Origin: Rosellinia necatrix
Taxonomy: Eukaryota > Ascomycota > Sordariomycetes > Xylariales > Xylariaceae
Assembly (NCBI GenBank): GCA_021209875.1
Contig: JAGYVD010000008.1
Coordinates: 1,115,501-1,179,500 of the forward strand
DNA length: 64,000 nt
Direction: 5' to 3'
This document shows positions 35,704 to 49,005 of the stretch, in pieces. Both the position numbers and the translations under genes were made by a program. The notes beneath the pieces were generated by a model, which saw only the letters and a list, made by a program, of their open reading frames with translations, was not told where the DNA came from and ran no database searches. Position 1 is the first letter of the stretch; every line of letters starts with the position of its first letter.

Positions 35704-38700
35704 TATATATTTTTTACTATATAATAAAAACAAAATAAACAAAAAATGTTAATTTATTTATTTATTATAGTCGACCTATTTTATATAGTTTATTATAAAT
35801 ATCGTTTAATATTTTTATATTTTATTTATTAAAAAAGTATTATTTTAAATTTAACTTAGTTTTCTGCTAATTATTAACAAAAAATATTTTAAATTGTTTT
35901 TTTTATAAGATATTTATTTCTCCGCGATCTACCCAAATATTATAAAATGCAACTATTTTAATAAATTAAAAAGCTTTAAACGTTTTTTCAGCATATATAT
36001 AAATATCTTTTTTAATAATAATCTCAGAAAAGTCGCCTGGTTTTTTAATACCTGAAAAAAAATACATATTTTTAACTTTAAGTTTATTTTTTAATATCAG
36101 AAAGTTTAGCTTAAAGTTTCTTAAAGCTTTTAAATTAATTATTATATTAAACATAACGTTTATAAAAAAAAGTACTTTTTATTAATACGTTTAAATGTAT
36201 TATTTTACACTTAGTACTTTTTTACATAATATTAAACATATTAGTTGTCTGCGTATCTATTATAAGAGTTACTATAAAGTTTAACACATAATTTATCTTA
36301 TTTAAATACACGACTGTTTTTACGTCCGGTATTATATTAGTTGCTACTACAGTTAATAAAAGATTTAGCTTAAACTCTGCATTAATTATAATAGTTATAT
36401 TTATTAAAAGTTGCTTATTAGTTTTAGCTAAAGCTGTTCCTGCTAATAATAAAGCGGTGGCTGCAACTGCAAAAGTTATTATTACTAATTTTTAAAAGCT
36501 TATATGCACTCCGCTATTTTTATTCTTTTAGATTTAACCTAGTTTAATGCTTTTATAAATTTTAACAGTTTTTATCGAAATATTTATTACTAGTACTATT
36601 TTAAAAGTTTTAGCGTTAATTATACTATATATACTGTTTTTATATATAGCTATAAAACAGAAGCTTTTATTATTTAATAAAAGTTTATATTTTATTATAA
36701 AATAAGCTTTTTTTTTGTTTTATAGTTTTACGCTTTTTTAACTAATAACTTTTTATATATATTTACAACTATAAATAAATATATTAAATAAAATTATAAA
36801 TTTATTTATTTTTTAGCCTAACAAATAAATATTTTTGATTTATAATTAATTATAGCTTTATATAAATATAAAAAGTTATTATTAAGTAGCATTTCTAGTT
36901 TTAAATAGTTTTTACTACTTATTCTTTTTTATATATTTAAATATTTTAAGTTTTTTAGTTCTGTTTATTTTTTTAATATAAAAAATAAACTTGGCTTTTT
37001 TTTTAAATTTAACCGATTTATTTTTTAAAACAATAAATTTAACTTAGTTGGAAGCAGTTTTATATATTAAAATATTTAAAAAAAATTTGCTAATAATAGT
37101 TGTTTTAATATTTAAATTAATATAAATTTGTTAGTTTTGTCCGACTAGAGACGGCCTAGTATTAATCTATAAATATATATAATTTAATCAGAAGGCTTTA
37201 TTATATCTGTTGTTAACATTTGGCGCTTTAATTACAAAGATCTTATAGTTAAAGATATTATTAACTGCTTTATATATTATATTAAAGCGTGTTTTTAACA
37301 CGTTATAATTTGCTTTTTTTTCTTATTTAATAGTTCTATTTTTAGCTTTAGTCTGTTTAATAGTTTTATTTTTAGCTTTAACGCAATTTTAAAAATGCTT
37401 AAAAAGTTAGTTATATAAAAATAGTTTTTAAAAGCAGTACTTACAAGTACGTTTTTTACATATAATTAGAAAAATGTTATAATTTTTTTAATTTAATATA
37501 AAAGTTACACTTTTTATATATAATTTTAAAATAATTCTTAATTTATAAATTTAATAGTATTAATAACAAATAAAAACTAAATCTAGTATTAAATAAAAAA
37601 AATGCGTTTTTGTCGTTATTTTGTTTAGTTTTTATTTATCTGCACTATTATTTATAAAATATATATAAAATAAACGCTAGTCGTTTTTTTTAATTTTAAC
37701 TATAGTTTTTATAATTTAAATATTTATAATTTTAATTTTAATTATAATTATAATTACGTTTTTAGTTATACTTCCGATTATAACTTTTTAGTTTCCGATT
37801 GTTTTTTTTGGTTTTTTAATAGTTATCGCGGTTTTAGTTCTAACGTTTACAGCTTTTTTTACAGCTGCTACTTTAATTATTATAACTTTTACTCTAGTTT
37901 TAATACTGTTTATAACTACGCTTGCAGCTATTTTAGCTTTAATTTTTAGAATATTTATTATTTAATTAACGTTTTTTTTAATCAGGTTAATAATTATAGC
38001 TTTTTTAATAAGTTGTTTTAACAGCTAATATTAAATTTATTAATATTATTTTTAGTTTAATATTTAAATATATTTTTTTAGTTTTACGTTTTAGCTTATG
38101 TTAGCTGTTTTTTATTTTATATATATAATCGGCTAAAGTTTTTTTTAATTTAAAAAGTTGGATATAGTTTAAAATTACGTTTTTTTATTAGTTGCAAATA
38201 TTTTCTATAATTCCGTGCTAATTTTTATTATTTTTTTGCAGCGTTTTTATAGTTTTAATATATTATATTTAACGTTAAATAAACTAAAAAAATACGTTTT
38301 AATTCTCCGCGATATTTTTTAAAATAAGTTTTTTTTTTATAAACTTTTAAAACGTTTTACTAGCTCGCGTTTTAAATTTTTTTTATAATTTTTTAAGCAG
38401 TATATTTAAGCCTGCTTTTTTTTATATATATTAGTTGCTTATATAAACTTTATTGTTTTATTATAATAAAGCTAATCCAGCTAATAAATAATTAAATAAA
38501 TTAATTATTTATTAAACGTTTAAAGCTTAAATGCTTTTATTTTTTAACAATAATTTAATATAATTAATAAAAAATAAACGTTTATATAAATTATATTTTT
38601 TTGTTAGCTATATATTTTTATTATTAAAGTTTTTTATTTTAAGTTAAAAATACTAATATTATTTTATTTAATTTTATATATGCTTTTTTTTGTTTTAGCT

Positions 38701-40071
38701 GCTATGCTTAATATAAACTGTTTTTATTAGCTTAACGCAGCATAACTATATTTATTATTGTTAAAACTATTTAAGCTAAAAAAATTAAATAAATCGTTAT
38801 TATTACAGTTTTTACTGCAACAGCAGTTGTTGCTTCCGCTTTTATTATTATAGCGCTTATAAAAATTGTTCTAATATTTAATAAAAAGTTTTAAATTATT
38901 ATTTTTCTCGAAAAAGTTTTCGTTTAATAAAACATATAAAAAAAATATAATAATTACAGTAGTTATAATATTTAACTTGTTTAAAGCATTTATAGTTATA
39001 TTTTATATACTAGCTATTTAAACACCGGTTAATATAACAGCTTTATTTTTGCTCTATCGGCAGGCTTTATTTTAAATTACCGATCTACAGCTTTATTAAT
39101 TTTAATATTATTTTTAGTTAGCTGTAGTTTTAAGTTTTATATCGTCGGAGATTTAATATTAATGTTTTTAAAAGTTTAAAAACTTTTAAACCTGTTTAAT
39201 TAACTTTAGAACTAAATTAAAAAATATTTTTATAGTTTTTACGTTTTTATATAAAATATTAACTAAAACGTCGGCTTGTTTTTAATGTTTTAAAAAATAA
39301 TTAACAGTTTTTTAGTCCGGGCTAAATTATTTTAGCAGCAGTATATTTTTAAATAAAAACTATATTAATTTAAAATATTCTGCCAAAGTTTTTTTAAAGT
39401 TGCTTATATTTAAGTTTAATATATATAATAAAACATAATAACGTAATATTATTACAAGCTTAAAAAATTAAACGTATTATTAAAAAATATTTAAATATAT
39501 ATATAATATATTTAAATAGTTATTTTATATATAAATATTATTAGCTGTTATTTTTAGTTTATTAACTTATAATTTAAAAGCTATAAAAATAAAACGGAGT
39601 AAATTACGCGCGTAAAAAAATAAAATAATAAAGCTATTTTTTAAAAAATTTCGGCTTTTGACTATAATATATATATTTATAATTGTTTAATAAACACGTT
39701 TATTAACGTTTTTTTAATAATAAATAAAAATAAATAATTTGCTACGTTTATAAATCTAAATATATTTTAGTTGTTAAACACGTTTAAATATATAATTTTA
39801 ATAATAATAATTTTAAAATATAAAAATAAACTATTAAGCATTTTTCGGCGATTGCTTATTTATAAGCTTTAATAAAATATATAATTTATATAAAAAAAAA
39901 TAATTATTAAAATAACGTTCCGTCTGCGTTAATTATTTAGTTATAGCTGGATTAAAGCGCGCGCGCTTAAATCTTTAGCTACAAATAAAATCTTTTAACC
40001 TTAAAAGATCTAAAAAATAGTATTAGTTTAGTTTAATAACAAGATCTGTTAGTTGCATAAATGCACTACTT

Positions 40072-40272
40072 TAAAAAGATTAGTATAAAAATAAAAAAAA
40101 AAATGCCTTTATTAATTTCTGCTAAATAGGGAATTTTAATAAGTTTAGAATTAACCCCTGCAGGGGTGGCCGTAGGCCACCTGTTGCCAGCCGTAGCCTG
40201 TGCAACCTATCTAATCTAATAATACACGAGCCGTTGGCTCGATTAATATAGGCCCCTTCGGGGACTCTATCA
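40072..40272 (-). repeat. Element G, right LTR
   Basis: This is the partner of 32490-32690. It begins TAAAAAGATTAG (RIP form of TGAGAAGATTAG) and ends CTCTATCA. Three short hairpins are preserved. Confidence 0.9.
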
Positions 40273-42048
40273 CTCGTTATATAAAACATTATAAAATAAA
40301 TAAGCTTAAAATTAGTTAATATTTTAAAATTAAATATTAAATTAATAACAGTATTTATTTATTTATTTTAATTTTAGCTAAATATTTATTATATACTAGG
40401 TCGGCTTAATTTTATATTAAATATGCTATTATAACTGCCGACTGTATATAACGCCGACAATATTATTATTTAAAATAATAAAAAGCAGAGAACACTTGAA
40501 AATATTACTAAAAACTTTGGTTATATTGCAGCTATAGAAATTAAAATAAATAACGTTTAAAAAAAAAAATTTATTTAAAGCTATAAAAAAAATCTTTGTT
40601 TTATAAAAATAATTAAAAAAATAAGCAAATAATATAAAAAATAACTATAACAAATATATAATCACCTAAGGAAATTAGTTCTATATTATAGCCAACTATT
40701 AGTTCGTTTTTTTTATAAAATTTGTAACGATCTGTTTTATATAATAAACGTTTAAAGCAAAATAAAATTATATATTTTAACTAGTTATTAATAATAACTA
40801 CTGCAGCTAGCATATAATAAAAAGTATTATTTTAGCTTTTAAAAATATATTATAAACTATAAAGCTTTATTATTTATAACTTTTAAAATAAATACTTTAA
40901 TATATTTAATATTGTTTTTAATGTTTTAAATATATAACCGATTAATAAAAACTATTAAAAAATTAAAACTTATTATAAAATTATTATAATTATATTATAT
41001 TATTATAATAAATTTTATTATTAAATTATTAGAAGTTTTAACAGCAAATATTTTTAAAAAATAAAAGTTATATAATTTATAACTTTTTATGCCGGTTATT
41101 TATAAATTTTTAAAAAACACTATTAATATTTAAACATATTATATATAAAACTAAAAATAAACAAAAGTTTTAATATTTATATTATTATTATATAATTAAA
41201 ACATACTAGCAAAAATTATTTTAAATAAAAATTTAAAATTTATATTTAAATTTTAGCAAACTTTATAAACTAAAATAAATATATTGTTAAAAATAATAAC
41301 AAGTTATTATTTTTAAACTAATAGTTAAAATAAAAACATAATTAAAACGTTAAAATTATTATCTATTATTATATTATATTTTTAAAACGTTATAAATAAA
41401 TATTATTTTAATATTATAATATAATTTTAATAATATTAAATTAATAGCAGTAAAAAAATCTAAATAAAATAATATTAAGCTTTAAACTATAAAGTTTTTT
41501 ATTAATTATAAAAATATTTTATAAATTAATTAATTTTAATTTTATTGCTAATTATATTAAATAAATATTAAAACAGCAATTTAATTTATAGCAGCTAATA
41601 TAAAAATCCGGTATAATATTAAATATAATTTAATCTAATTTTAAATAAATAAAAAGTTTTTTATGTTTATATAAAAATATTATTTATTTAAAAACTTCTG
41701 CAAAAATAGTTATAATAACAAATAAAACTATTTATTATATTAAAAAAATAAATAAGCTAACATATAAATTAAACTTTTTAAATATTAATATATATATTAA
41801 ATTGTTTTAATAGCATATTTGTTTTTAGCGCTGCTAAAACTAAACTTTTTTAATTAAAAAAAAAACGCTTTAGGCGTATTTATATTAAAAAAAATATAAA
41901 CAATTTCGTTTTTTATAAAATTAAAACTATATTAGCTTAATAAATTAATAAAGCCGATAAATATTTAATATTAAAATATTTTCTTTAATAAAAAGGATAT
42001 AAAGCTTTATATAATAAATAGTATTTTAAAATATTGCTTATATAAAAC

Positions 42049-42174
42049 GCCGCTGAACTAATAAAAGCTTTCGATAAAAAAAAGCCGATTATTCTAAAAA
42101 AACTACGCGTTAAACGCGTTAAAAAAGCAAAACTTGCAAAAAAAAGGACTAAAAAAGTAATAAACAAAAATTAG
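42049..42174 (+). pseudogene. E2 pol C-terminal tail, lysine-rich
   Basis: An open plus-strand stretch reads AAELIKAFDKKKPIILKKLR, then VKRVKKAKLAKKRTKK, ending in TAG at 42172-42174. The basic tail probably marks the end of the polyprotein. The CTAAT where E2 entered E1 falls in the codons for Leu and the following Ile, so E1's copy is cut here. In E1 the downstream half is at 45529-45650. Confidence 0.5.
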
Positions 42175-44061
42175 CAACAAGTAAACACTATTTTAATTAT
42201 TAATATATAAATATTATTACGCGCAGCATAATAAATATAACCAGCCTAGTTATTTAAACTAAATAAATTAAACATAACCGGCCTATTTATTTAATATATT
42301 TTATTTAACGCGTATAATTAATTGTTTACTCTGCTACATAAAACAAAACATGCAAAGCTTTTTTATATAAAGCTTTTATATATAAGCTTTTTTATATAAA
42401 GCTTTTTTTAATGTTTTTATTTATATATATATCCTGTTATTATTATATAACATATTTTATTATTATTTTTATATTTTATAATATATTTTTATTATAATTT
42501 TTATTATTTTTATATTATTTAACATAATTTTTATTTATTATTTATTATTTTTATTATTGCTTTATTATATATTTCTAGTTAAAATAACATTTATAAAAAT
42601 AATCTGTTGTTTTATAGCTAACCGTAATAAAATTATTATTTTTAATAATAATTTAAACTATAACTAAATTAATAAGCTTATTTAAAAAAAGTTTTAAAAC
42701 TTATTTTTATTACAACAGTTAAATTAAAATAATAATTATAACAGCTAATTTTTTTATAATATTGCTTGTAAATATAATTAGCAAACATATTATAAATTAA
42801 TTATTAATAAAATAATTATTTAAACGTTTAAGCTTTTATAATTAATATAAAATTAAAAAATATAATTTTAAAAAAATTAATTAATTTAAACTAATAACGC
42901 TTTATTAATCGCAGGCTTATTAACTTTTAAAATTATTAAAAGTATATTTTTAAACAATATTTAATTTAAAATAATATTAATAATAACTGCGTTATTATTA
43001 ATCTGGCTATTATAATATTATATTATTAATTTTTAAATCTAAATTATATTTTAAAATTAAAAACAGCTTAAAAAATCATAAAACAAAAGCTAAAAATAAC
43101 TATATTATTACTAAAAAATATTTTAATATTTTTGCTATAAAAATATTAAAACTTTATAAATTTTTAATAGTACTAAGTATAGTTTTAAAACTTTTTTAAT
43201 TAAATTAAATTTTTATTAGTTTAAATAAAACTTAAATAATTAATAATTTTAAAAGTTTTTAATTAATATTTTTTTTAAACAAGTTATTTTTTAAACAATA
43301 TAAACTTATTAAAAATATTATTGCTGTTTTTATTAAAACAACTAATAATAAAAATTTTATAATAATAAAAAAAGTATTAAGTTAATAAAAAGCTATTATT
43401 TTTAACATGGTTATTTATAATCTAGTTATAATTAGTTCTATTATTAACTTTATAGCTATTTAAAAGCTATTAATATTATAAATATTTTAATAAATAATAA
43501 CGCTATAATTATAAATATATAAATTAATAATAAGCATTAAATAATATAAACATATAAACAAAAATATTAACATAATTTTATTATTATATTAATAACGTTA
43601 TTTATATTAATTAAAACAATAGATTTAATAAGCGACTAAAAATTGCTAACAATATAAATAATAATATTAACACTTAAAAATAAAATAATAATATTAATAT
43701 TTATTATTAAACCGTTAATATTTTTTATTATATTTAAACTACGTTTAAACAGTTTTAAATTATAAGTGCTGCTATTTAAACCGTAAGTACAGCGTTTAAA
43801 CTGCTTTAAATAATATAGCTAAAAATTATGCAGACAGCGTTTATATAAGCTTAACTTTTATAAGTTTAACGATTAAAACTTTATAAAGCACCGACTAATA
43901 TTATTAATTCTGCGTTATAATTATATTAAATACTGTTTAATACTAAAAAAATTTATAAATATATTTTTAGCGATATTATATATAAAAACTAATATAATGT
44001 TATATTTTAACAAGCAGAAACTAATAATAATTAAAAATTAATTATTGCTGTTAATATAACA

Positions 44062-44820
44062 GCAGATATTTAACACAAGATTATAAAACAACTATATAAC
44101 TACTTTTAAAACTTAAAAAATAACGCAGCTATATTTATTTTCTGCTTTTATTATAAAAAAGCTTTATATATTAAAAGCAGTTTAATAATATATTATAAAA
44201 GCTTTATAAATTTAATTATTTTATTTAATCGGACTATTTTTATAAATAAAATTAACAAAATAAAAAATTATTTAATAATAAACTTAAAAACTTTTAAATA
44301 TAATAATTAAAATTATTTAATTATTAACAACTAAAATTTTATTTTATATATTTAAATAAAAAATTATAAAAGAAAATATAAAATTATAACTATATTACGT
44401 TAAATATTTTTTAAAATTAAAAATTATTAATTATAAAATTAATAAAACAATATAAGCTAAACATAAAAGTTTTTAATAATTTTTATATTACTAGCTATAT
44501 AGTTTATAATATTAATAATTTTATAATTATAATGCTAACAATTTTTATTATAAATACTACGATTTTATTAGTTAAAAAGTTAATAAAAAAAACCTTTTTA
44601 AATATTATAACTATATTAGCTGCAACGTTTATTTAAATAAAAACGTTAGCAAAAAAAACCTTTGCAGCTAAAAAATCTATTAACCAATATATATATTTAC
44701 GCAAAAAAACTATATATAAGCAAGTTATTATTAACGCAGGCTTAGATTTAAAAAAATCGCTATTAAAAACAGTAAACAAGCGCTGCTATATTTAACAGAT
44801 ATTATTAAATATAGCCTAGC
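44062..44820 (+). pseudogene. Possible extra post-pol ORF in element E2
   Basis: Between the pol tail and the right LTR, E carries about 3.2 kb that standard gag-pol Gypsy elements do not have. Within it, plus-strand frames show long stretches whose only stops are at likely Gln codons. One runs from 44062 to about 44430 (NAAIFIFCFYYKKALYIKSS, FNRTIFINKI); a second, in another frame, runs from about 44590 to 44820 (KKTFAAKKSINQYIYLRKKT). E1 has the same region at about 47700-48490 with homopolymer indels. No family is recognised. It could be an additional gene, or chance openness in AT-rich DNA. Confidence 0.35.
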
Positions 44821-44957
44821 TTTTTAAAATATTAAAACGTAAAGTTTAAAAAAGCTTTTATAAATAAAAAACAATAACTTAGCTTTAATCAGTTGTTTTT
44901 TATAAAAAGCTTTTTTGAACTAACAACGTTGGTTGTTCTTTATATTTTCTAACAGTT

Positions 44958-44967
44958 TTGCCGTTTT

Positions 44968-45003
<36 letters not shown>
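44958..45003. repeat. Poly-T tract in the E2 3' region
   Basis: A T tract of about 46 bases is broken by a single C and is followed at once by sequence of normal base composition. It marks the start of the RIP-poor 3' end of E2. Confidence 0.85.
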
Positions 45004-45004
<1 letters not shown>

Positions 45005-45346
45005 ACACTTTCTCTATCATGCAAACTTTATCCTAATACTCTACGACGACAATATCGGCTTTTTACTTTTAATAACGACGACAATACAAAACCATCTACA
45101 CTCTTGCTGGTGGGTTGGGCTTGAACTTGCAGACCGCAGGCACTGTTATCAGTTACAAAGTCGCATCAATCAGACTCCCCCTACTTCATGTTTCTACTCT
45201 CTGACTTCATGTATGGATTGAGCTCAAATTTGCAGGCAGACGAACACTTCTGTGGAACGCGGGACGGGATTTTTCTTTGCTTCACCTTTTTCTCCTTGGC
45301 TGTTACAAATCGACGAGGTCGTCGATACCTTGTGTTGGGGGGCAAT

Positions 45347-45528
45347 TGTGAAGCCATCCCAACGGATGACTTCCTTGGTAAAGCCATCCTGGCAGACGCC
45401 TTCCTTTGGGAAGCTTTCCTTTGGTGAAGCCTTCCTTCCGGAAGGCTTCAAGGAATAGATATATACTAGCCTAGGAGATAGATAGTAAATTGATCCCTCA
45501 TCTCTCTCCAACTATCTGATGCCTACCA
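45347..45528 (+). repeat. E2 right LTR, nearly free of RIP
   Basis: It begins TGTGAAGCCATCCCAACGG and ends GATGCCTACCA. It is the best-preserved copy of the E-family LTR and serves as the reference for the other three. Confidence 0.95.
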
Positions 45529-47287
45529 CTAATAAAAGCTTTTAATAAAAAAAAGCTGGTTATTTTAAAAAAAACTACGCGTTAAACGCGTTAAAAAAGC
45601 AAGACTTGCAAAAAAAAAAACTAAAAAAGTAATAAGCAAAAATTAGCAACAGGTAAACATTATCTTAACTATTAATATATAAATACTACTGCGTATAGCG
45701 CGATAAATATAACCGGCTTATTTATTTAATATATTTTATTTAACGCGTATAATTAATTATTTACTCCGCTGCATAAAATAAAACACGCGAAGCTTTCTTA
45801 TATAAAGCTTTTTTATATAAGCTTTTTTATATAAAGCTTTTTTTAATGTTTTTATTTATATATATATCCTGTTATTATTATATAACGTATTTTATTATTA
45901 TTTTTATATTTTATTATATATTTTTATTATAATTTTTATTATTTTTATATTATTTAATATAATTTTTATTTATTATTTATTATTTTTATTACTGCTTTAA
46001 TATATATTTTAGTTAAAATAACATTTATAGAAATAATCTGTTGCTTTATAGCCGACTATAATAAAATTATTGTTTTTAATAGTAATTTAAGCTATAACTA
46101 AATTAATAAGCTTATTTAAAAAAGTTTTAAAACTTATTTTTATTATAATAATTAAATTAAAATAATAATTATAATAGCTGATTTTTTTATAATACTGCTT
46201 ATAAATATAATTAACAAGCATATTATAAATTAACTATTAATAAAATAGTTGCTTAAACGTTTAAACTATTTATAATTAATATAAAATTAAAAAACGCAAC
46301 TATAAAAAAATTAATTAATTTAAACTAATAACGTTTTATTAATCGCAAGCTTATTAACTTTTAAAATTATTAAAAGCATGTTTTTAAATAATATTTAATT
46401 TAAAATAATATTAATAATAATTATATTATTATTAATTTAGTTATTATAATATTATATCGTTAATTTTTAAATCTAAATTATATTTTAAAATTAAAAAGCA
46501 GTTTAAAAAATTATAAAATAAAAGCTAAAAATAATTATATTATTACTAAAAATATTTTAATATTTTTGCTATAAAAAATATTAAAGCTTTATAAATTTTT
46601 AATAGTATTAAATATAGTTTTAGAACTTTTTTAATTAAATTAAATTTTTATTAATTTAAACAGAACTTAAATAGTTAATAATTTTAAAAGCTTTTTAATT
46701 AATATTTTTTTAAATAAGTTATTTTTTAAGCAATATAAACTTGCTAAAACATTATTACTGTTTTTATTAAAACAGCTAATAATAAAAACTTTTATAATAA
46801 TAAAAAAGCATTAAGTTAGCAAAAAGCTATTATTTTTAATATAATTATTTATAATCTAGTTGCAATTAATTCTATTATTAATTTTATAGCTATTTAAAAA
46901 CTATTAATATTATAAATATTTTAGCAAGTAATAATATTATAGTTATAAATATATAAATTAATAATAAGCGCTAAACAATATAAATATATAAGCAGAAATA
47001 TTAATATAACTTTATTACCGTGCTAATAACGCTATTTATATTAATTAAAACAATAGATTTAACAAGCAATTAAAAAATCGCTAGCAACATAAATAATAAT
47101 ATTAATACTTAAGAACAAAATAATAACATTAATATTTAACACTAAACCGCTAATATTTTTTATTATATTTAAACTATGTCTAAACAGTTTTAAATTACAA
47201 GTACTGCTATTTAAACCGTAAATATAACGTTTAAACTGCTTTAAACAACATAATTAAAAATTACACAGCTAGCGTTTATATAAGCTT

Positions 47288-47534
47288 AGTTACGGATAAC
47301 TGGTTGGCCAATCGGGCATGTGGCACGGACCAGTATCCGTACACCTGTTGCCAACTGGGGCGCACAGACCAGCTGTAGCGCACAGACTGGACCCACCCCA
47401 CACACCTGCACTTAGCCAGAATTCTAGTGGGCTAATTCCTCCCACTTACTCTTTCCTTTTTCATCTGTAGATTTTTCGTACAATACATCACTTATTGCTG
47501 AAGCCTTGACTTCTTATTTGTGACTGGCGCAACA
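47288..47534 (+). mobile_element. Solo LTR S1 inserted in E1
   Basis: A 247-bp island of normal base composition begins AGTTACGGATAACTGG and ends GGCGCAACA (GTTACG/CGCAAC ends are inverted complements in part). AGCTT is repeated on both sides (47283-47287, 47535-47539), and the empty site is seen in E2 at 43848-43852. It is unrelated to the LTRs of O, E or G. It lacks RIP, so it is younger than the RIP of E1 or was too short to be a RIP target. Strand is arbitrary. Confidence 0.8.
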
Positions 47535-49005
47535 AGCTTAACCTTTATAAGTTCAGCGATTAAAACTTTATAAAGCACCAACTAATATTATTAACCCTGC
47601 GTTATAATAATATTAAATATTATTTAATATTAAAAGATTTATAAATATATTTGTAGCAATATTATATATAAAAACTAATAATAATTAAAAATTAGCTATT
47701 ATTATTAATATAACAGCAGATATTTAATATAAGATTATAAAACAACTATATAATTATTTTTAAAACTTAAAAAATAATATAGCTGTATTTATTTTCTGCT
47801 TCTACTATAAAAAGCTTTATATATTAAAAACAGTTTAATAATATATTATAAAAGCTTTATAAATTTAATTATTTTATTTAATCGGACTATTTTTATAAAT
47901 AAAATTAATAAAATAAAAAATTATTTAATAATAAACTTAAAAACTTTTTAACGTAATAATTAAAGCTATTTAATTATTAACAATTAAAATTTTATTTTAC
48001 GTATTTAAATAAAAAATTGCAAAAAAAATATAAGATTATAACTATATTACGCTAAATATTTTTTTAAAATTAAAAATTATTAATTGCAAAATTAATAAAA
48101 TAATATAAACTAAACGTAAAAATTTTTTAATAACTTTTATATTATTAGCTATATAGTTTATAATACTAACAATTTTTATAACTATAATGCCAGCAATTTT
48201 TATTATAAGTACTATAATTTTATTAATTAAAAAATTAGCAAAAAAAACCTTTTTAAATACTGCAACTATGTTAACTATAACATTTGTTTAAATAAAAACG
48301 TTAGCAAAAAAAACTTCTGCGGCTAAAAAATCTACTGACTAATATATATATTTACGTAAAAAAATTACATATAAGCAAGTTATTATTAACGCAGGCTTAA
48401 ATTTAAAAAAATCGCTATTAAAAGCAGCAAATAAACGCTGCTATATTTAGCAAATACTACTAAATATAGCCTAATTTTTTAAAACATTAAAACGTAAAAT
48501 TTAAAAAAGCTTTTATAAACAAAAAATAACAACTTAGCTTTTATCGGTTGTTTTTTATAAAAAGCTTTTTTAAACTAACAACGTCGGTTATTTTTATATT
48601 TTTAATAGTTTTGCTGTTTTTTTTTTTTTTTTTTTTAATATTTTTTTTATTATATAAACTTTTATCTTAATATTTTACAACAACAATATTAACTTCTTAC
48701 TTTTAATAATAACAACAATATAAAACTATTAACATATTACTTTTATACTTTTACTAATAAGTTAGGCTTAAACTTATAGACCGCAAGCATTATTATTAGT
48801 TATAAAATCGTATTAATTAAACTTTTTTTATTTTATGTTTTTATTTTTTAACTTTATATTTTTTATTGTTAATAAATTAAGCTTAAATTTACAAGCAAAC
48901 AAACACTTCTATAGAACATAGAACGGGATTTTTTTTTGCTTGACTTTTTTCTCTTTAGCTATTATAAATTAACAAGGTTGTTAATACTTTATATTAGGGG
49001 GCAAT

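Larger units (their letters stand above)
32490..40272 (-). mobile_element. Gypsy LTR retrotransposon G (inserted in E2)
   Basis: G is the innermost insertion, 7,783 bp, with 201-bp LTRs (32490-32690 and 40072-40272) starting TGAGAAGATTAG and ending in CA. TSD CTCGT lies at 32485-32489 and 40273-40277; the empty site in E1 is 25690-25694 (TTTAT after RIP). An RT remnant at 35543-35703 reads on the minus strand. The interior is AT-saturated, with no intact gene longer than about 90 codons. The LTRs keep far more G and C than the interior. Confidence 0.9.
27478..45528 (+). mobile_element. Gypsy LTR retrotransposon E2 (inserted in E1)
   Basis: E2 is a second copy of the E family in the same orientation: 18,051 bp as found and about 10.26 kb without G. 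Its 182-bp LTRs are at 27478-27659 and 45347-45528, with TSD CTAAT at 27473-27477 and 45529-45533. The uninterrupted target can be read inside E2 itself at 42058-42062, because E2 carries the same sequence that it disrupted in E1. A perfect purine tract (GTTGGGGGGCAAT) precedes the right LTR. The last 600 bases are almost free of RIP, while the rest is saturated. RT remnants lie at 31690-32270, and G is inserted just after them. Confidence 0.9.
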
